Below, piece after piece: positions 28,224 to 37,305 of a stretch of 64,000 nucleotides of DNA. Below the pieces are notes generated by a model. The model made no database searches and was not told the origin of the DNA. It worked only from the letters and a program-made list of their open reading frames with translations. The stretch lies in assembly GCA_965243175.1 (NCBI GenBank), contig OZ251532.1, forward strand, positions 4,092,001 through 4,156,000, read 5' to 3'. The position numbers were made by a program, and so were the translations under genes. The stretch is from VXYL01 sp965243175. Lineage in GTDB: Bacteria; Pseudomonadota; Gammaproteobacteria; Pseudomonadales; Azotimanducaceae. Numbering within the stretch: position 1 is the stretch's first letter; each line of letters opens with the position of its first letter.

Positions 28224-29573
28224 CTACAGCGCGTCGGCCTTCTCCGATTTGGATTCGCGCCAGCGCCGGAATGCGTCGAGACGTATGCCGTAGCGCGCCA
28301 GCACGCCCTCGTGGAGGCGTTGCAGTTCGTCGGCGATGAGGAATCGAACGTCCTCGCGGTCGTCGCTCGGCACGGCTTGTTCGATGATCGCCTCCCTGTC
28401 GGCTGCATCCAGCGAAGGCCGCATCACCGCGTCATGCACGGACTGCTTGATGACGTCCCGGTAGGCCAAGCGCAGTCTGGAAGGCTCTGCCAGGTCCTGC
28501 CTGATGGCGATGTACTCCCGCGTCGAGCGTTCGTATGCCCAGACGTAGAGATCGCGCAGCAGCTCGATGCGGATCGTCTCGTAGACGCCCAGCATGGCCT
28601 GAACGTACAGCTGCTGCGGAACGCCGAGGAAGGTCAGCGGGCAGAGGCTGGCGCGAATCAACGGCATGTTCGCGGCCAGCCGCGAGGTGCGCTTGTTCAC
28701 GTCCGCGAAGGGCTGCAAGTACGGCAAGTGGACTAGGGCGAAGAACGACTGCTCGAACGGATCCTCGATGGCGGCGGCCTTTTCCAGCAGGATGTCGAAC
28801 GTGTGCTCGATCTGCGCCGGTATCGCCAACGGGCGGTAGGCACTGGCGCCTATCTCCACCACGTGTTCCCGCAGGCGGCCTTCGTCGTTGGGGTTCGGCA
28901 GCAGGTTTTCGGCGAGCAGGCTGTGCAGGTTCAGCAGGGTGAAGCGGTTGAAGCGGATGGCGTCCACGTTGTCCACCAAGAGCTCGATGGCGGCCTTGTG
29001 GTTCAGGATCATTTGCGTCTCGATGGCCGCGCTGCCGGTCGCTTCGCGGGATTCCTCGATCAGTCGCTGGGTATCGAGCCAGCTGTAGGTGTTGCCTTCC
29101 AACCGGCTCGACGCCCACGAGAGGTCGATCAGCAAGCGGCCGACGAGGTCGCGGCCATAGGTTCCCGCGGCAAGGCGCTTCTGCTCCGGCGGCAGCTCGC
29201 CCATGCGCTGCAATCGTTCCCGCAACGGCGGCTGCAGGTACGACGTTTCGTTGGGGCGGTAGCCGAGCAGGAGTTCCTGTTGATAGGCAACCGGCTTGCG
29301 TGCCGGGACGGGCTGCTCGACGTAGGAGAGAATCTCCTTGCTGGCCGTGGTCAACGGGATTTCGCTACGCTGCGCGAGCAGATAGCGTCGCGCCCGGCCA
29401 GCACCCGCCGCGGTGACGAGCCCCTGCGCGGCAAGCTGCGCGAGCCAACGCTGCGCTGTCCGTCGGGTGACGTTCGGATGCCGAGCCAGAATCTCGGCAA
29501 GCGTGAGCCCGCCGCTCTCCCCGTGGAGGCTCTGCAGCAACTGTTGGGCCGATTCGGGCATTTGCTCAACCAC
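28224..29573 (-). CDS. Fic-family protein with N-terminal winged helix and altered Fic motif
   Basis: A 449-residue protein. Residues 1-75 form a winged-helix DNA-binding domain (NVTRRTAQRWLAQLAAQGLV). A class II inhibitory helix SSRLEGN lies near residue 154. The Fic core near 286 reads QPFADVNKRTSRLAAN. In canonical Fic enzymes this is HPFxxGNGR; here the catalytic His is Gln and the second Gly of GNG is Lys. AMP transfer by the classical mechanism is therefore doubtful. GTG is the upstream start; an ATG four codons later is possible. A phased repeat array lies just upstream, so it may bind DNA there and regulate itself. Confidence 0.85.
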   Translation of the reverse strand: MVEQMPESAQQLLQSLHGESGGLTLAEILARHPNVTRRTAQRWLAQLAAQGLVTAAGAGRARRYLLAQRSEIPLTTASKEILSYVEQPVPARKPVAYQQELLLGYRPNETSYLQPPLRERLQRMGELPPEQKRLAAGTYGRDLVGRLLIDLSWASSRLEGNTYSWLDTQRLIEESREATGSAAIETQMILNHKAAIELLVDNVDAIRFNRFTLLNLHSLLAENLLPNPNDEGRLREHVVEIGASAYRPLAIPAQIEHTFDILLEKAAAIEDPFEQSFFALVHLPYLQPFADVNKRTSRLAANMPLIRASLCPLTFLGVPQQLYVQAMLGVYETIRIELLRDLYVWAYERSTREYIAIRQDLAEPSRLRLAYRDVIKQSVHDAVMRPSLDAADREAIIEQAVPSDDREDVRFLIADELQRLHEGVLARYGIRLDAFRRWRESKSEKADAL

Positions 29574-29591
29574 CGCGCTCGGTACCCATTA

Positions 29592-29683
29592 TGGCGCGAT
29601 TTTGGCGCGATTCGGAGCCAATTTTGGCGCGATTTTGGCGCGATTAGAACGCAATTTTGGCGCGATTAACTCGAATCGCGCCA
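29592..29683. repeat. Helically phased TGGCGCGATT repeat array upstream of the Fic gene
   Basis: Five exact copies of TGGCGCGATT begin at 29592, 29603, 29625, 29636 and 29658. The spacings are 11, 22, 11 and 22 bp. An inverted copy AATCGCGCCA lies at 29674-29683. Degenerate copies fill the 22-bp gaps (GGAGCCAATT, GAACGCAATT), so the array is a 33-bp tandem unit made of three 11-mers. An 11-bp step places all sites on nearly the same face of the helix, as in operator arrays bound cooperatively. Confidence 0.8.
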
Positions 29684-29688
29684 TTCCA

Positions 29689-29876
29689 TGCGGGAGTCGG
29701 ATCGCAAGAGCTTGGCGGGAACCATCGAGCGCGGTGTGGAGCAGCATGGCCAAGTGTCGTGCGGAGGAAGGAGCACTTGGTCGTCTTCGACCGGCGCAAG
29801 GACAATCAGCCGGCAGCGACGTGGATCAGAGCAACGCCAGCGGGAAGCCGGCAGCGTCGCGGTTTGGCTGCTGTAG
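29689..29876 (+). pseudogene. 3' fragment of an AAA/PD-(D/E)XK gene
   Basis: Three frames in turn give RESDRKSLAGTIERGVEQ, then EHLVVFDRRKDN, then AGSVAVWLL and a stop at 29874-29876. These match the end of the protein encoded at 55688-57283 (RDSDRKSLEWTVERGVEQ, GHLVVMDRREDR, GVTVWML). The fragment lacks everything upstream, has an internal deletion and two frameshifts. It is a dead copy of that gene family. Confidence 0.8.
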
Positions 29877-29888
29877 CCGTACCGAACG

Positions 29889-30524
29889 CTACCCCAACTC
29901 GAACCCATACTCCTTAGCTAGGCACCGCACGAGCTTCGGGGCGACTTCGGCCGTCGAGCACGGGCCGGCGAGAGCGGCGAGGGTGGTTACGCCTGTGCCG
30001 AGGAGGCCGCAAGGGACGATGCCGGCGAAGGGGGCGAGGTCCATGTCCACGTTCAGGCTCAAGCCGTGGTAGGTGCAGCCGCGACGCACCCGCAAGCCAA
30101 GGGCGGCGATCTTCTCCGTGCCGACGTAGACGCCTGGGGCCTTCGCCCGCGTCTTGGCGGCGACGCCGTATTCGCCCAGCAGCGCGATCACCGCGTTTTC
30201 GATGCCGTCCACCAAGCGGCGCACGGTCATGCCGAGGCGTCGCAGGTCGAATAGCAGATAGGCGACGATCTGGCCCGGCCCGTGGTAGGTCACTTGGCCG
30301 CCGCGATCGCTCTGCACTACCGGAATCTCGCCTGGCGCGAGCAGAAACTCGGCCTTGCCGGCCTGGCCCTGGGTGTACACGGGGCTGTGCTCGGTCAGCC
30401 ACAACTCGTCGGGCGTGGCGTCGGTGCGGTTGTTGGTGAAGTCCCGCATCGCGTCGAAGACCTCTTGGTAGGCAGTGCCGGCGCCGAGGTCGCGCACCGA
30501 GAGCGTAGGGCTTGTCCCTTGCAT
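29889..30524 (-). CDS. lipB: Octanoyltransferase
   Basis: From the ATG at 30524 it is 211 aa, normal for LipB. It transfers octanoyl from acyl carrier protein to lipoyl domains. The signature DRGGQVTYHGPGQIVAYLLF is complete. The catalytic pair is K138 (VGTEKIAALG) and C172 (GIVPCGLLGTG). The upstream in-frame ATG at 30647 would extend into the dacA end and is rejected. It follows dacA by 34 nt. The usual ybeD between them and lipA after it are absent. Confidence 0.95.
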   Translation of the reverse strand: MQGTSPTLSVRDLGAGTAYQEVFDAMRDFTNNRTDATPDELWLTEHSPVYTQGQAGKAEFLLAPGEIPVVQSDRGGQVTYHGPGQIVAYLLFDLRRLGMTVRRLVDGIENAVIALLGEYGVAAKTRAKAPGVYVGTEKIAALGLRVRRGCTYHGLSLNVDMDLAPFAGIVPCGLLGTGVTTLAALAGPCSTAEVAPKLVRCLAKEYGFELG

Positions 30525-30558
30525 GGAGACTCGCCGCGTCCGCTTGGCGCGAGGGCGA

Positions 30559-31734
30559 TCAGTCCGCGTCTTCGGAACCGCCGAAGAGGCCGCGGAAGAA
30601 CAGCGCGATGGCGTCCGCGAAGCGCGACAGGGCACCGGCTTCGGCAACCGCGGCGAAAGCGACGAGCGGCACCTCGGCCAGGACTTCGCCGTCCAAGGCG
30701 ATGCGCAAGGTGCCGAGTTCGGCGCCGGCGGCGATGGGCGCTTCCAGCTGCTGCGGCAGGTCGAGCACGGCGTCGAGGTCGTCGTAGCGTCCGCGCGGCA
30801 TGGTCAAACGCAGCGCTTCGGCGGTGCCGACGTCCATCGTCTCCGCCGTGCCGTACCAGACGTCCAGCGTGGCCAGCGCTTCGTTCGCCTCGTAGAGATC
30901 CCTGCTCTCGAAGTAGCGGAAGCCGTAGGCGAGAAGCTTCTGCGCGTCCTGGAACCGCGCGTCGTTGCTGGCGGCGCCCATCACCGTGGCGACCAGCCGC
31001 GTGCCGTCGCGCAGCGCCGAGGCCACGAGGCAGTAGCCGGCGGCGTCCGTGAGGCCGGTCTTCACGCCGTCGACGGACTTGTCGCGCCACAGCAGGCGGT
31101 TGCGGTTCGGCTGCACGATGTCGCCGTACTCGAAGGACTTCTCGGCGTACATGCGGTAGTGGTCTGGATAGCGGGCGACGAGCGCCGCCGAAAGCAGAGC
31201 CAGATCGCGGGCGGAGGATTCGTGGCCGTCGCCTGGCAGTCCGGTGGCGTTGACGAAATGCGACGACGTCATGCCGAGCGACTGCGCGTGGGCGTTCATC
31301 ATGTTGGCGAAGCCGTCCTCCTCGCCGCCGATGTACTCGGCCACCGCGACGCTGGCGTCGTTGCCGGACTGGATGACGATGCCGCGCAGCAGGTCTTCGA
31401 GCTTCACCGTCGTGCCTTCGCGGACGAACATTTTCGAGCCCCCCGTGCGCCACGCCTTGACGCTGATGGGCACTTCGTCGTCCAAGGCGATGCGCCCGGA
31501 GGCCAACTCGCTGGCGGCGACGTAGCTGGTCATGATCTTGGTCAAGCTTGCCGGCGGCAACGCCAAGTCGCTGTCGCGTTCGGCGATGGTCCAGCCGGTA
31601 TCCGCGTCCATCAGCACGTAGCTTCGCGCCGAGATGGGCGGCGCGTCGGGAACGATCTCGGGCGCGGCGGACGAAATCGCCGCGGCCAGCGCGGCGACGC
31701 ACAAGATGGAGATTCGCGCGATCGGAACGGGCAT
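30559..31734 (-). CDS. dacA: D-alanyl-D-alanine carboxypeptidase (PBP5/6 family)
   Basis: A 391-residue penicillin-binding protein with a signal peptide (ILCVAALAAAISSA). The active site has S63-L-T-K66, the SGN triad (IQSGNDAS) and KTG (GVKTGLTDAAG). A PBP5 C-terminal beta domain follows, ending in an amphipathic helix (FADAIALFFRGLFGG) that would anchor it to the inner membrane. It trims the terminal D-Ala of peptidoglycan side chains. It starts 2 nt after the rlpA stop, in the mrdA-rodA operon. Confidence 0.95.
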   Translation of the reverse strand: MPVPIARISILCVAALAAAISSAAPEIVPDAPPISARSYVLMDADTGWTIAERDSDLALPPASLTKIMTSYVAASELASGRIALDDEVPISVKAWRTGGSKMFVREGTTVKLEDLLRGIVIQSGNDASVAVAEYIGGEEDGFANMMNAHAQSLGMTSSHFVNATGLPGDGHESSARDLALLSAALVARYPDHYRMYAEKSFEYGDIVQPNRNRLLWRDKSVDGVKTGLTDAAGYCLVASALRDGTRLVATVMGAASNDARFQDAQKLLAYGFRYFESRDLYEANEALATLDVWYGTAETMDVGTAEALRLTMPRGRYDDLDAVLDLPQQLEAPIAAGAELGTLRIALDGEVLAEVPLVAFAAVAEAGALSRFADAIALFFRGLFGGSEDAD

Positions 31735-31736
31735 GG

Positions 31737-32621
31737 CTACTCCTCGACAGTCACCGGCGCGCGCTCCTGGAACGCCAGCAGCGCCGTCAAGCGCTCGGCG
31801 TCCCTGGGCGTTTCCAGCGGGCCGATGCGCACGGTGAAGGCGCCGTGGGCGCGGATCACGTAGGCATCCGTGGACACCATCGGCGCAAGCTGGTCGCAGG
31901 CGGCGTCCGCATCGCGGTAGCGCTCGAAACGGCCAGCGCGAACGAACAGCGGTTCGTCGAGCATGGGCGGCTGGACTTGCGGCGCCACCGTCTGCACGCG
32001 CACCGGCGCGACGCCCTGCTCGTGGAAGCCGAGCTTCACCGCCGCGGCGTAGGAGAGGTCGATGATGCGCTGCGGGTGGAACGGGCCGCGGTCGTTCACG
32101 CGCACCACGGTGCTCTTGCCGTTGTCCAGATTGGTGACCCGCACGAAGGACGGCAGCGGCAGCGAACGGTGCGCGGCGGTGAGGTCGAACATGTCGTAGA
32201 CCTCGCCGCTGGAGGTCTCGCGGCCGTTGAACTTCGTGCCGTACCAGGACGCCGTGCCGGTGCTGTCGTAGCCTTCCGCGCTGTCCAGCACCGTGTAGCG
32301 CTTGCCCCAGACGACGTAGGGCCGATTGCCGCGCGGGCTCTTGGGGATGCTCACCACCACTGGATCGGGCAGCGACGCCAAGTTCGGCGGCGGGCCTAGC
32401 GGCGCATGGTCCTGGCTTGCCGAGGCGATGGCCTCCGGCTGCGCGGCGCTCGATAGCACGCCAACGGGCTGCGGCACCGAGAAGTTCGTGGTCGCCGACT
32501 CGAGCGTTCCGTTCGACGAAGCGCTCGACGCTGTGCCGTTCGGCAGCGCGGCACAGCCGCCGAGCCCGACGCCGAACAGGCCAGCCGCGAGCGCCATCGG
32601 TGCGCGGACGCTACGCGCCAC
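31737..32621 (-). CDS. rlpA: Septal-ring lipoprotein RlpA (lytic transglycosylase-like)
   Basis: A 294-residue lipoprotein with lipobox VGLGGCAAL. The double-psi beta-barrel carries TGTASWYGTKFNGRETSSGE and VRVNDRGPFHPQRIIDLSYA, the family signatures. The C-terminus (FVRAGRFERYRDADAACDQL) is a SPOR domain that binds denuded glycan strands at the septum. It overlaps the mltB end by 11 nt. Both enzymes cut peptidoglycan glycan strands. Confidence 0.93.
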   Translation of the reverse strand: MARSVRAPMALAAGLFGVGLGGCAALPNGTASSASSNGTLESATTNFSVPQPVGVLSSAAQPEAIASASQDHAPLGPPPNLASLPDPVVVSIPKSPRGNRPYVVWGKRYTVLDSAEGYDSTGTASWYGTKFNGRETSSGEVYDMFDLTAAHRSLPLPSFVRVTNLDNGKSTVVRVNDRGPFHPQRIIDLSYAAAVKLGFHEQGVAPVRVQTVAPQVQPPMLDEPLFVRAGRFERYRDADAACDQLAPMVSTDAYVIRAHGAFTVRIGPLETPRDAERLTALLAFQERAPVTVEE

Positions 32622-33693
32622 GGTCGCCCCCAGCGCTGCCGGAATGTTCGAGCGCCAGCTCGCCGTCGAAGCGCTCGCGTATCGCCTGGCTCAGTTGCAG
32701 CACCGCCAGCGCGTACATGGCGCTTCTGTTGTAGCGGGTGATGACGTGGAAGTCGTGCAGCCCCAGCCAGAACTCGACGCCGCTCTCGGTTTCCATGCGG
32801 AAGAGGGCCGCGCTCTCGTCGTCGCCGACCGCCTCGATGCCGGTCACGCCCTGGGTGCGCAGATCGCCGACCGCGAGCGTGAGGTCCAAGCCTGCGTTCG
32901 CGCCTGCCGCCAGCTCCTCGTTCGCCACTCCCACCGGCAGCGCCACCGGGCCGGTGCCGCGCCAGCCGTGCTTGGCGAAGTAGTTGGCGACGCTGCCGAT
33001 GGCGTCCGTCTCGTTGCTCCAGATGTCACGCAGGCCGTCGTCGTCGAAGTCCACAGCGTAGGCGCGGTAGCTCGACGGGATGAACTGGCCGTAGCCCATG
33101 GCGCCGGCGTAGGATCCCTTGAAGACGAACGGATCCGCGTTTTCCTCGCGCACCAACAGCAGGAATTGAGTGAGTTCCCCCTTGAAGAAGGCGGCGCGAC
33201 GAGGATAGTCGAAGGCCAGCGTGGCGAGCGAATCCAGCACGCGGTGGCTGCCGAGGATTCTGCCGTAGAAGGTCTCGACGCCGATGATGGCAGCGATGAT
33301 CTCTTCGCTTACGCCGAACTGGTTGCGGGCCGCCCGCATGGCCGCCTCGTGTTCGCGCCAGAAAGCGACGCCGCCTTCGATGCGCTTGGCGGTCATGAAG
33401 ATGCGGCGGTATTCGTGCCACTTCAGCGCCCGCTCCGCTGGCCGCGAGATGCTGGCGAGCACATCGTCGCTCTTCTGCGCGCTGGCGAAGACGTCGTCCA
33501 GCCAGTCGCGGGCGAAGCCGTGTTCGGCCACCAGCTCGTCGATGTACTGCCCGACCTCGGCGCGGTCGCCGTAGCCGGCGTTCGCCGCCGGCGTGGCGAC
33601 CGCCAGCGCCAAGACCGCGGCCATTCCTAACCCAGACGTCAAAAAACCCCTTGGCGCACCGCGCGAAGCGGCCGCCGCTGCCATCACATCCAT
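32611..33693 (-). CDS. mltB: Membrane-bound lytic murein transglycosylase B
   Basis: A 360-residue protein with a signal sequence (GMAAVLALAVATPAANA) and no lipobox cysteine, so it is probably periplasmic. The catalytic glutamate is E140 in IIGVETFYGRILG. GAMGYGQFIPSSYRAYAVDF and DIWSNETDAIGSVANYFAKHGW are the family blocks. It cleaves glycan strands to 1,6-anhydro products. Its place between rodA and rlpA is common in many Gammaproteobacteria but not in E. coli. Confidence 0.93.
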   Translation of the reverse strand: MDVMAAAAASRGAPRGFLTSGLGMAAVLALAVATPAANAGYGDRAEVGQYIDELVAEHGFARDWLDDVFASAQKSDDVLASISRPAERALKWHEYRRIFMTAKRIEGGVAFWREHEAAMRAARNQFGVSEEIIAAIIGVETFYGRILGSHRVLDSLATLAFDYPRRAAFFKGELTQFLLLVREENADPFVFKGSYAGAMGYGQFIPSSYRAYAVDFDDDGLRDIWSNETDAIGSVANYFAKHGWRGTGPVALPVGVANEELAAGANAGLDLTLAVGDLRTQGVTGIEAVGDDESAALFRMETESGVEFWLGLHDFHVITRYNRSAMYALAVLQLSQAIRERFDGELALEHSGSAGGDRGA

Positions 33694-33724
33694 CGAGTTC
33701 CCTTCGATTGCGGTCGTGGCGTCC

Positions 33725-34849
33725 CTACCATCGCCGGTGCGTGTGGATCGACATGACGATGCCGAATCCGGCCAGCAGCGTGATGGCCGATGTGCCTCCG
33801 TAGCTCACCAGCGGCAGCGGCACGCCCACCACCGGCAGCAGCCCGGAGACCATGGCGATATTAACAAAGACGTAGGCGAAGAAAACCAGCGTCAGCGAAC
33901 CCGCCGCCAGCCGTCCGAAAGTGTCCGGCGCGCGGGCTGCCATGAGCAGGGCGCGGGCGACCACCAGCAGATACAGCCCCAGCAGCAGCGCCGTGCCGAG
34001 CAGCCCCAGTTCCTCGCCGATGACGGCGATGATGAAGTCCGTGCTGCTCTCCGGCAGGAACTCGAGCTGCGCCTGGGTGCCTTGGGTCAGCCCCTTGCCG
34101 GAGAAGCCGCCGGAGCCGAGCGCGATCTTCGACTGGATGATGTTCCAGCCGGCGCCGAGGGGGTCGCGTTCGGGTTCGAGGAACGTCAGCACCCGCGCCT
34201 TCTGGTAGTCGCGCAGGACGAGCCACAAGAGCGGCGCGGCCAGAGCAGCCAGAGCCGTCGCGCCAGCTACGAGCCGCCAGCGGATGCCGGAAAGCAGCAC
34301 GACGGCCAGCCCGCCGCCAGCCACCATGATGCCGGTGCCGAGATCCGGCTGCATGGCGATGAGGCCGGCCGGCAAGGCGAAGAGCACCACCGCGACGCCG
34401 AGTTCCTTCAAGTTTGGCGGCAGCGGCCGGTCGTGGAAGTAGGCGGCGATGGCCAACGGCACCGCCAGCTTCATCAGTTCCGAGGGCTGGAAGCGCGGCA
34501 GCCCAGGCAAGTCCAGCCAACGCTGGGCGCCTTTGGCGGTGACGCCGACCACGAACACGACCACCAGCAGCGCCAGGCCGACGCCGTAGATGACCCAGGC
34601 CCAGCGACGGTAGACGTGCGGCTGGAACTGCGCCGCGACCACCAACACGCCGAGCGCGGCGCCGATGCGCACGAGCTGGTTGACGAGCACGTCGGAGTTG
34701 CCGTGCGCGGCGCTGTACAGCACGACCAGGCCGAAGGCGACCAGGCCGAGCAGCGCCGTGAGCAGCAGCGGGTCCAGGTGCAGGTCGTGCAGGCGACGTT
34801 TGCCGTCGCCCGCGGCAAGCGGCATCGTGTGCGTGTAGTCGTGCGCCAC
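33725..34849 (-). CDS. rodA: Rod-shape SEDS glycosyltransferase RodA
   Basis: A 374-residue polytopic membrane protein of the SEDS family, with about ten spans. It polymerises glycan strands together with PBP2. Conserved blocks are WLDLPGLPRFQPSELMKLAV, the Asp-containing MQPDLGTGIMV and the C-terminal GLLPVVGVPLPLVSYGGTSA. The start is GTG at 34849. The gene follows mrdA by 28 nt. Presence of rodA and mrdA implies a rod-shaped cell. Confidence 0.96.
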   Translation of the reverse strand: MAHDYTHTMPLAAGDGKRRLHDLHLDPLLLTALLGLVAFGLVVLYSAAHGNSDVLVNQLVRIGAALGVLVVAAQFQPHVYRRWAWVIYGVGLALLVVVFVVGVTAKGAQRWLDLPGLPRFQPSELMKLAVPLAIAAYFHDRPLPPNLKELGVAVVLFALPAGLIAMQPDLGTGIMVAGGGLAVVLLSGIRWRLVAGATALAALAAPLLWLVLRDYQKARVLTFLEPERDPLGAGWNIIQSKIALGSGGFSGKGLTQGTQAQLEFLPESSTDFIIAVIGEELGLLGTALLLGLYLLVVARALLMAARAPDTFGRLAAGSLTLVFFAYVFVNIAMVSGLLPVVGVPLPLVSYGGTSAITLLAGFGIVMSIHTHRRW

Positions 34850-34877
34850 TCTCTACATGCTCCTGCTACATGCCCTG

Positions 34878-36848
34878 CTACGTGCCTGCTATGAGCCGTC
34901 GATCAGTGTCGAGGCTGGTGGCGGGCGGCGTCGCCAAGGCGACCGGGCGACGCTCGTCGACGACGAGGCGCGGCAGCAGGTAGGCGTCCAGCACTTCCCG
35001 CGCCACCGGCCCGGCCACGGAACTGCCGCCGCCGCCGTTCTCCACCAGCACGGCGACCGCGAGTTCCGGCGCTTCGACCGGCGCGAAGGCCATGAACCAA
35101 GCGTGCTTGCGGCTGTACTCGTCGAGTTCTTCTTCGTCGTACTCGACGCCTTGCGGGATTTCCACCACTTGCGCGGTGCCGGACTTGCCGGCCATGCGGT
35201 AGGCGACGTCGCGCCCGATGTAGGCCCAGGCGGTGCCGTTCTGCTGATAGCCCTGGTTGCCGCGATGCACCACGTCCGTCATCGCGTCCACCATGCGGTT
35301 CCAGTCTTCCGCTTCGAGGCCGCCGACGGCTTCCACCGGCGCGGCCACGAACTCCGCCAGCGGCGCGTCGCTGGCGCGCAGCATGCGCGGTCTCACGAGC
35401 AGGCCGCGGTTGGCGATGGTCGCGGCGGCGGTGGCCAGTTGCAGCGGCGTCACCAGCAGATCGCCTTGGCCGATGGACATGTTCACCGTGTCGCCCGGAT
35501 ACCAGACCTCGCCCTTGTAGCCGGCCTTCCACGTGCTGTCCGGCAGCAGTCCCGGGTCGGCATCGGCGACGTCCAGCGCCGTCACCCGCCCGTAGCCGAA
35601 TTGCGCGGCGAAGTCCGGCAGTGCGTCCACCTCCATCTTCGAGCCGAGATCGTAGAAGTAGACGTTCGACGAGCGGTAGATGGCGCGGTGCAGGTCGACG
35701 ACGCCTTGGCCGCCGGCATTGCCGGGGCGCCAGTTCCAATCGCGGTAGACGCGGCGCTGGTTCGGCAGCCGGAACTCGCCACGGTCGTGCATGGTGCGTT
35801 CCCAGGTGGTGATGCCCAAGGCCCGGCCGGCGAGGCCGACGATCGGCTTGAAGGTGGAGCCGGGGGCGTAGCGCCCTTGGACGGCGCGGTTGAGCAGGGG
35901 GGTGTCGCGGGATTCCGAGAGCGCGCGGTAGCGGACCGCGTCGATGCCGGTGACGAACAGGTTGGGATCGTAGGCGGGGCTGCTTACGAGGGCGAGGATG
36001 CCGCCGGTGCCGGGATCGATGGCGACCACCGCGCCGCGCCGCTCGCCGAGGGCCGCGCTGGCGGCGATCTGCAGGTCCGTGTCGAGATGCAGCGTGATGC
36101 TCGAGCCGGCGGTGGGCCTGGCGCGGTCGATTTCGCGCTGGGTGACGCCTTCGACATTCACTTCGACGCTGCTCATGCCGGGTTCGCCGTGCAGCGACGC
36201 CTCGTAGAACGCCTCCACGCCGCGCTTGCCGATGACCTGGGTGGCGCGGTAGCGGCGCGGGTCGAGGGTGGCCAGATCGTCCTTCGAGATGCGCCGCACG
36301 GAACCGACCGCGTGCGCCATCAGCGGCCCGAACGGATAGCTGCGCACCGTCTCGGTGTGGATGTCGACGCCGCCCAGACGGTGTCTGTTGACCTCTATGA
36401 CGGCGCGTTCCCGAGCGTCGATGTCGCGCTTCACGACGACCGGTTCGAGCCGATGGCGCTTGCGGTCGACGCGCTCCCGGAACGCCTCGATCTCCTGATC
36501 CGAGAGTTCCACCAAAGCGCGGATCTGCGCCAGTTTTCGGTCCCGGTCCGCGGTGCTCTCGACGACCATGGCGATGGAGTAGACGGTTCGGTTGTCCGCC
36601 AGCAGTTCGCCGTGGCGGTCGTAGATCAGGCCGCGCGCCGGGGCCAGCGCGACGCTCTGGAATCGGTTCTCGTCGGAGAGCGTGCTGTACTGGTCGTGCT
36701 CGACGACCATCAGCCACGCCAAGCGGAAAATCAGCACGCAGAAGAGAGCCGCCAGCACCACCATGATGGCGGTGGTGCGCGAGGCGAAGGCGGCCTGTTC
36801 CCGGGCCGCGTCCTTGACGCGGTGCGTCTCGCCGAATCCGATCAGCAT
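34878..36848 (-). CDS. mrdA: Penicillin-binding protein 2, elongation transpeptidase
   Basis: From the ATG at 36848 it is 656 aa. One N-terminal membrane span (AIMVVLAALFCVLIFRLAWL) is followed by the pedestal domain and a transpeptidase domain with GSTFKP (active Ser), SSN (YRSSNVYFYD) and KSGTAQV. It cross-links lateral-wall peptidoglycan with RodA. The longer frame to 36911 runs into rlmH and is rejected. It starts 19 nt after the rlmH stop. Confidence 0.96.
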   Translation of the reverse strand: MLIGFGETHRVKDAAREQAAFASRTTAIMVVLAALFCVLIFRLAWLMVVEHDQYSTLSDENRFQSVALAPARGLIYDRHGELLADNRTVYSIAMVVESTADRDRKLAQIRALVELSDQEIEAFRERVDRKRHRLEPVVVKRDIDARERAVIEVNRHRLGGVDIHTETVRSYPFGPLMAHAVGSVRRISKDDLATLDPRRYRATQVIGKRGVEAFYEASLHGEPGMSSVEVNVEGVTQREIDRARPTAGSSITLHLDTDLQIAASAALGERRGAVVAIDPGTGGILALVSSPAYDPNLFVTGIDAVRYRALSESRDTPLLNRAVQGRYAPGSTFKPIVGLAGRALGITTWERTMHDRGEFRLPNQRRVYRDWNWRPGNAGGQGVVDLHRAIYRSSNVYFYDLGSKMEVDALPDFAAQFGYGRVTALDVADADPGLLPDSTWKAGYKGEVWYPGDTVNMSIGQGDLLVTPLQLATAAATIANRGLLVRPRMLRASDAPLAEFVAAPVEAVGGLEAEDWNRMVDAMTDVVHRGNQGYQQNGTAWAYIGRDVAYRMAGKSGTAQVVEIPQGVEYDEEELDEYSRKHAWFMAFAPVEAPELAVAVLVENGGGGSSVAGPVAREVLDAYLLPRLVVDERRPVALATPPATSLDTDRRLIAGT

Positions 36849-36867
36849 GGTCGCGCTCGGCCGGCGG

Positions 36868-37305
36868 CTACTGCCGCCCGTACGGATGCCCGTGCAGAAT
36901 CGCCCAAGCACGGTACAGCTGCTCCGCCACCAGCACCCGCGTCAGCTGGTGCGGAAAAGTGAGGGTGGAGAGCGACAACACGTGCGCCGCCCGCTGGCGC
37001 GCCGTTTCGCTCCAGCCCGTCGCGCCGCCGATCAGCAACGCCACGTCGCGCCCCGCCTGCCGCCAATCCGCCAGCAGCGTCGCCAGTTCGCGGCTGGTCG
37101 TGGGCCGGCCCCGCTGGTCGAACAGCACCGCCGTCTCGCGTGGCCGCAGCGCGCTCAGCAGGCGCTGCTCGTCGCTCTGCCCCAGGCGCGGCGTCACGAT
37201 CACCAGATCCAACGAGTTCTCCGACGGCAAGCGCTTGGCGTAGTGCGCGAAACCTTCGTTGATCCATGAGGGGGCCTTGCCGACCGCGAGCAGCCGCAGT
37301 CTCAA
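36868..37305 (-). CDS. rlmH: 23S rRNA pseudouridine-1915 N3-methyltransferase
   Basis: A 145-residue SPOUT-class methyltransferase, slightly shorter than the E. coli protein (155). The SAM knot is VALLIGGATGWSE and the C-terminus HQLTRVLVAEQLYRAWAILH is highly conserved. A TTG at 37305 overlapping the rsfS stop is the most likely start, since no ATG gives a complete N-terminus (LRLLAVGKAPSWINEGF). It acts on helix 69 of the assembled 70S ribosome. Confidence 0.94.
   Translation of the reverse strand: MRLRLLAVGKAPSWINEGFAHYAKRLPSENSLDLVIVTPRLGQSDEQRLLSALRPRETAVLFDQRGRPTTSRELATLLADWRQAGRDVALLIGGATGWSETARQRAAHVLSLSTLTFPHQLTRVLVAEQLYRAWAILHGHPYGRQ

Noticed and set aside
29592..29683. Repeat array as a CRISPR
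   Set aside because: The units are 10-11 bp and there are no unique spacers of 25-40 bp; no cas genes are present.
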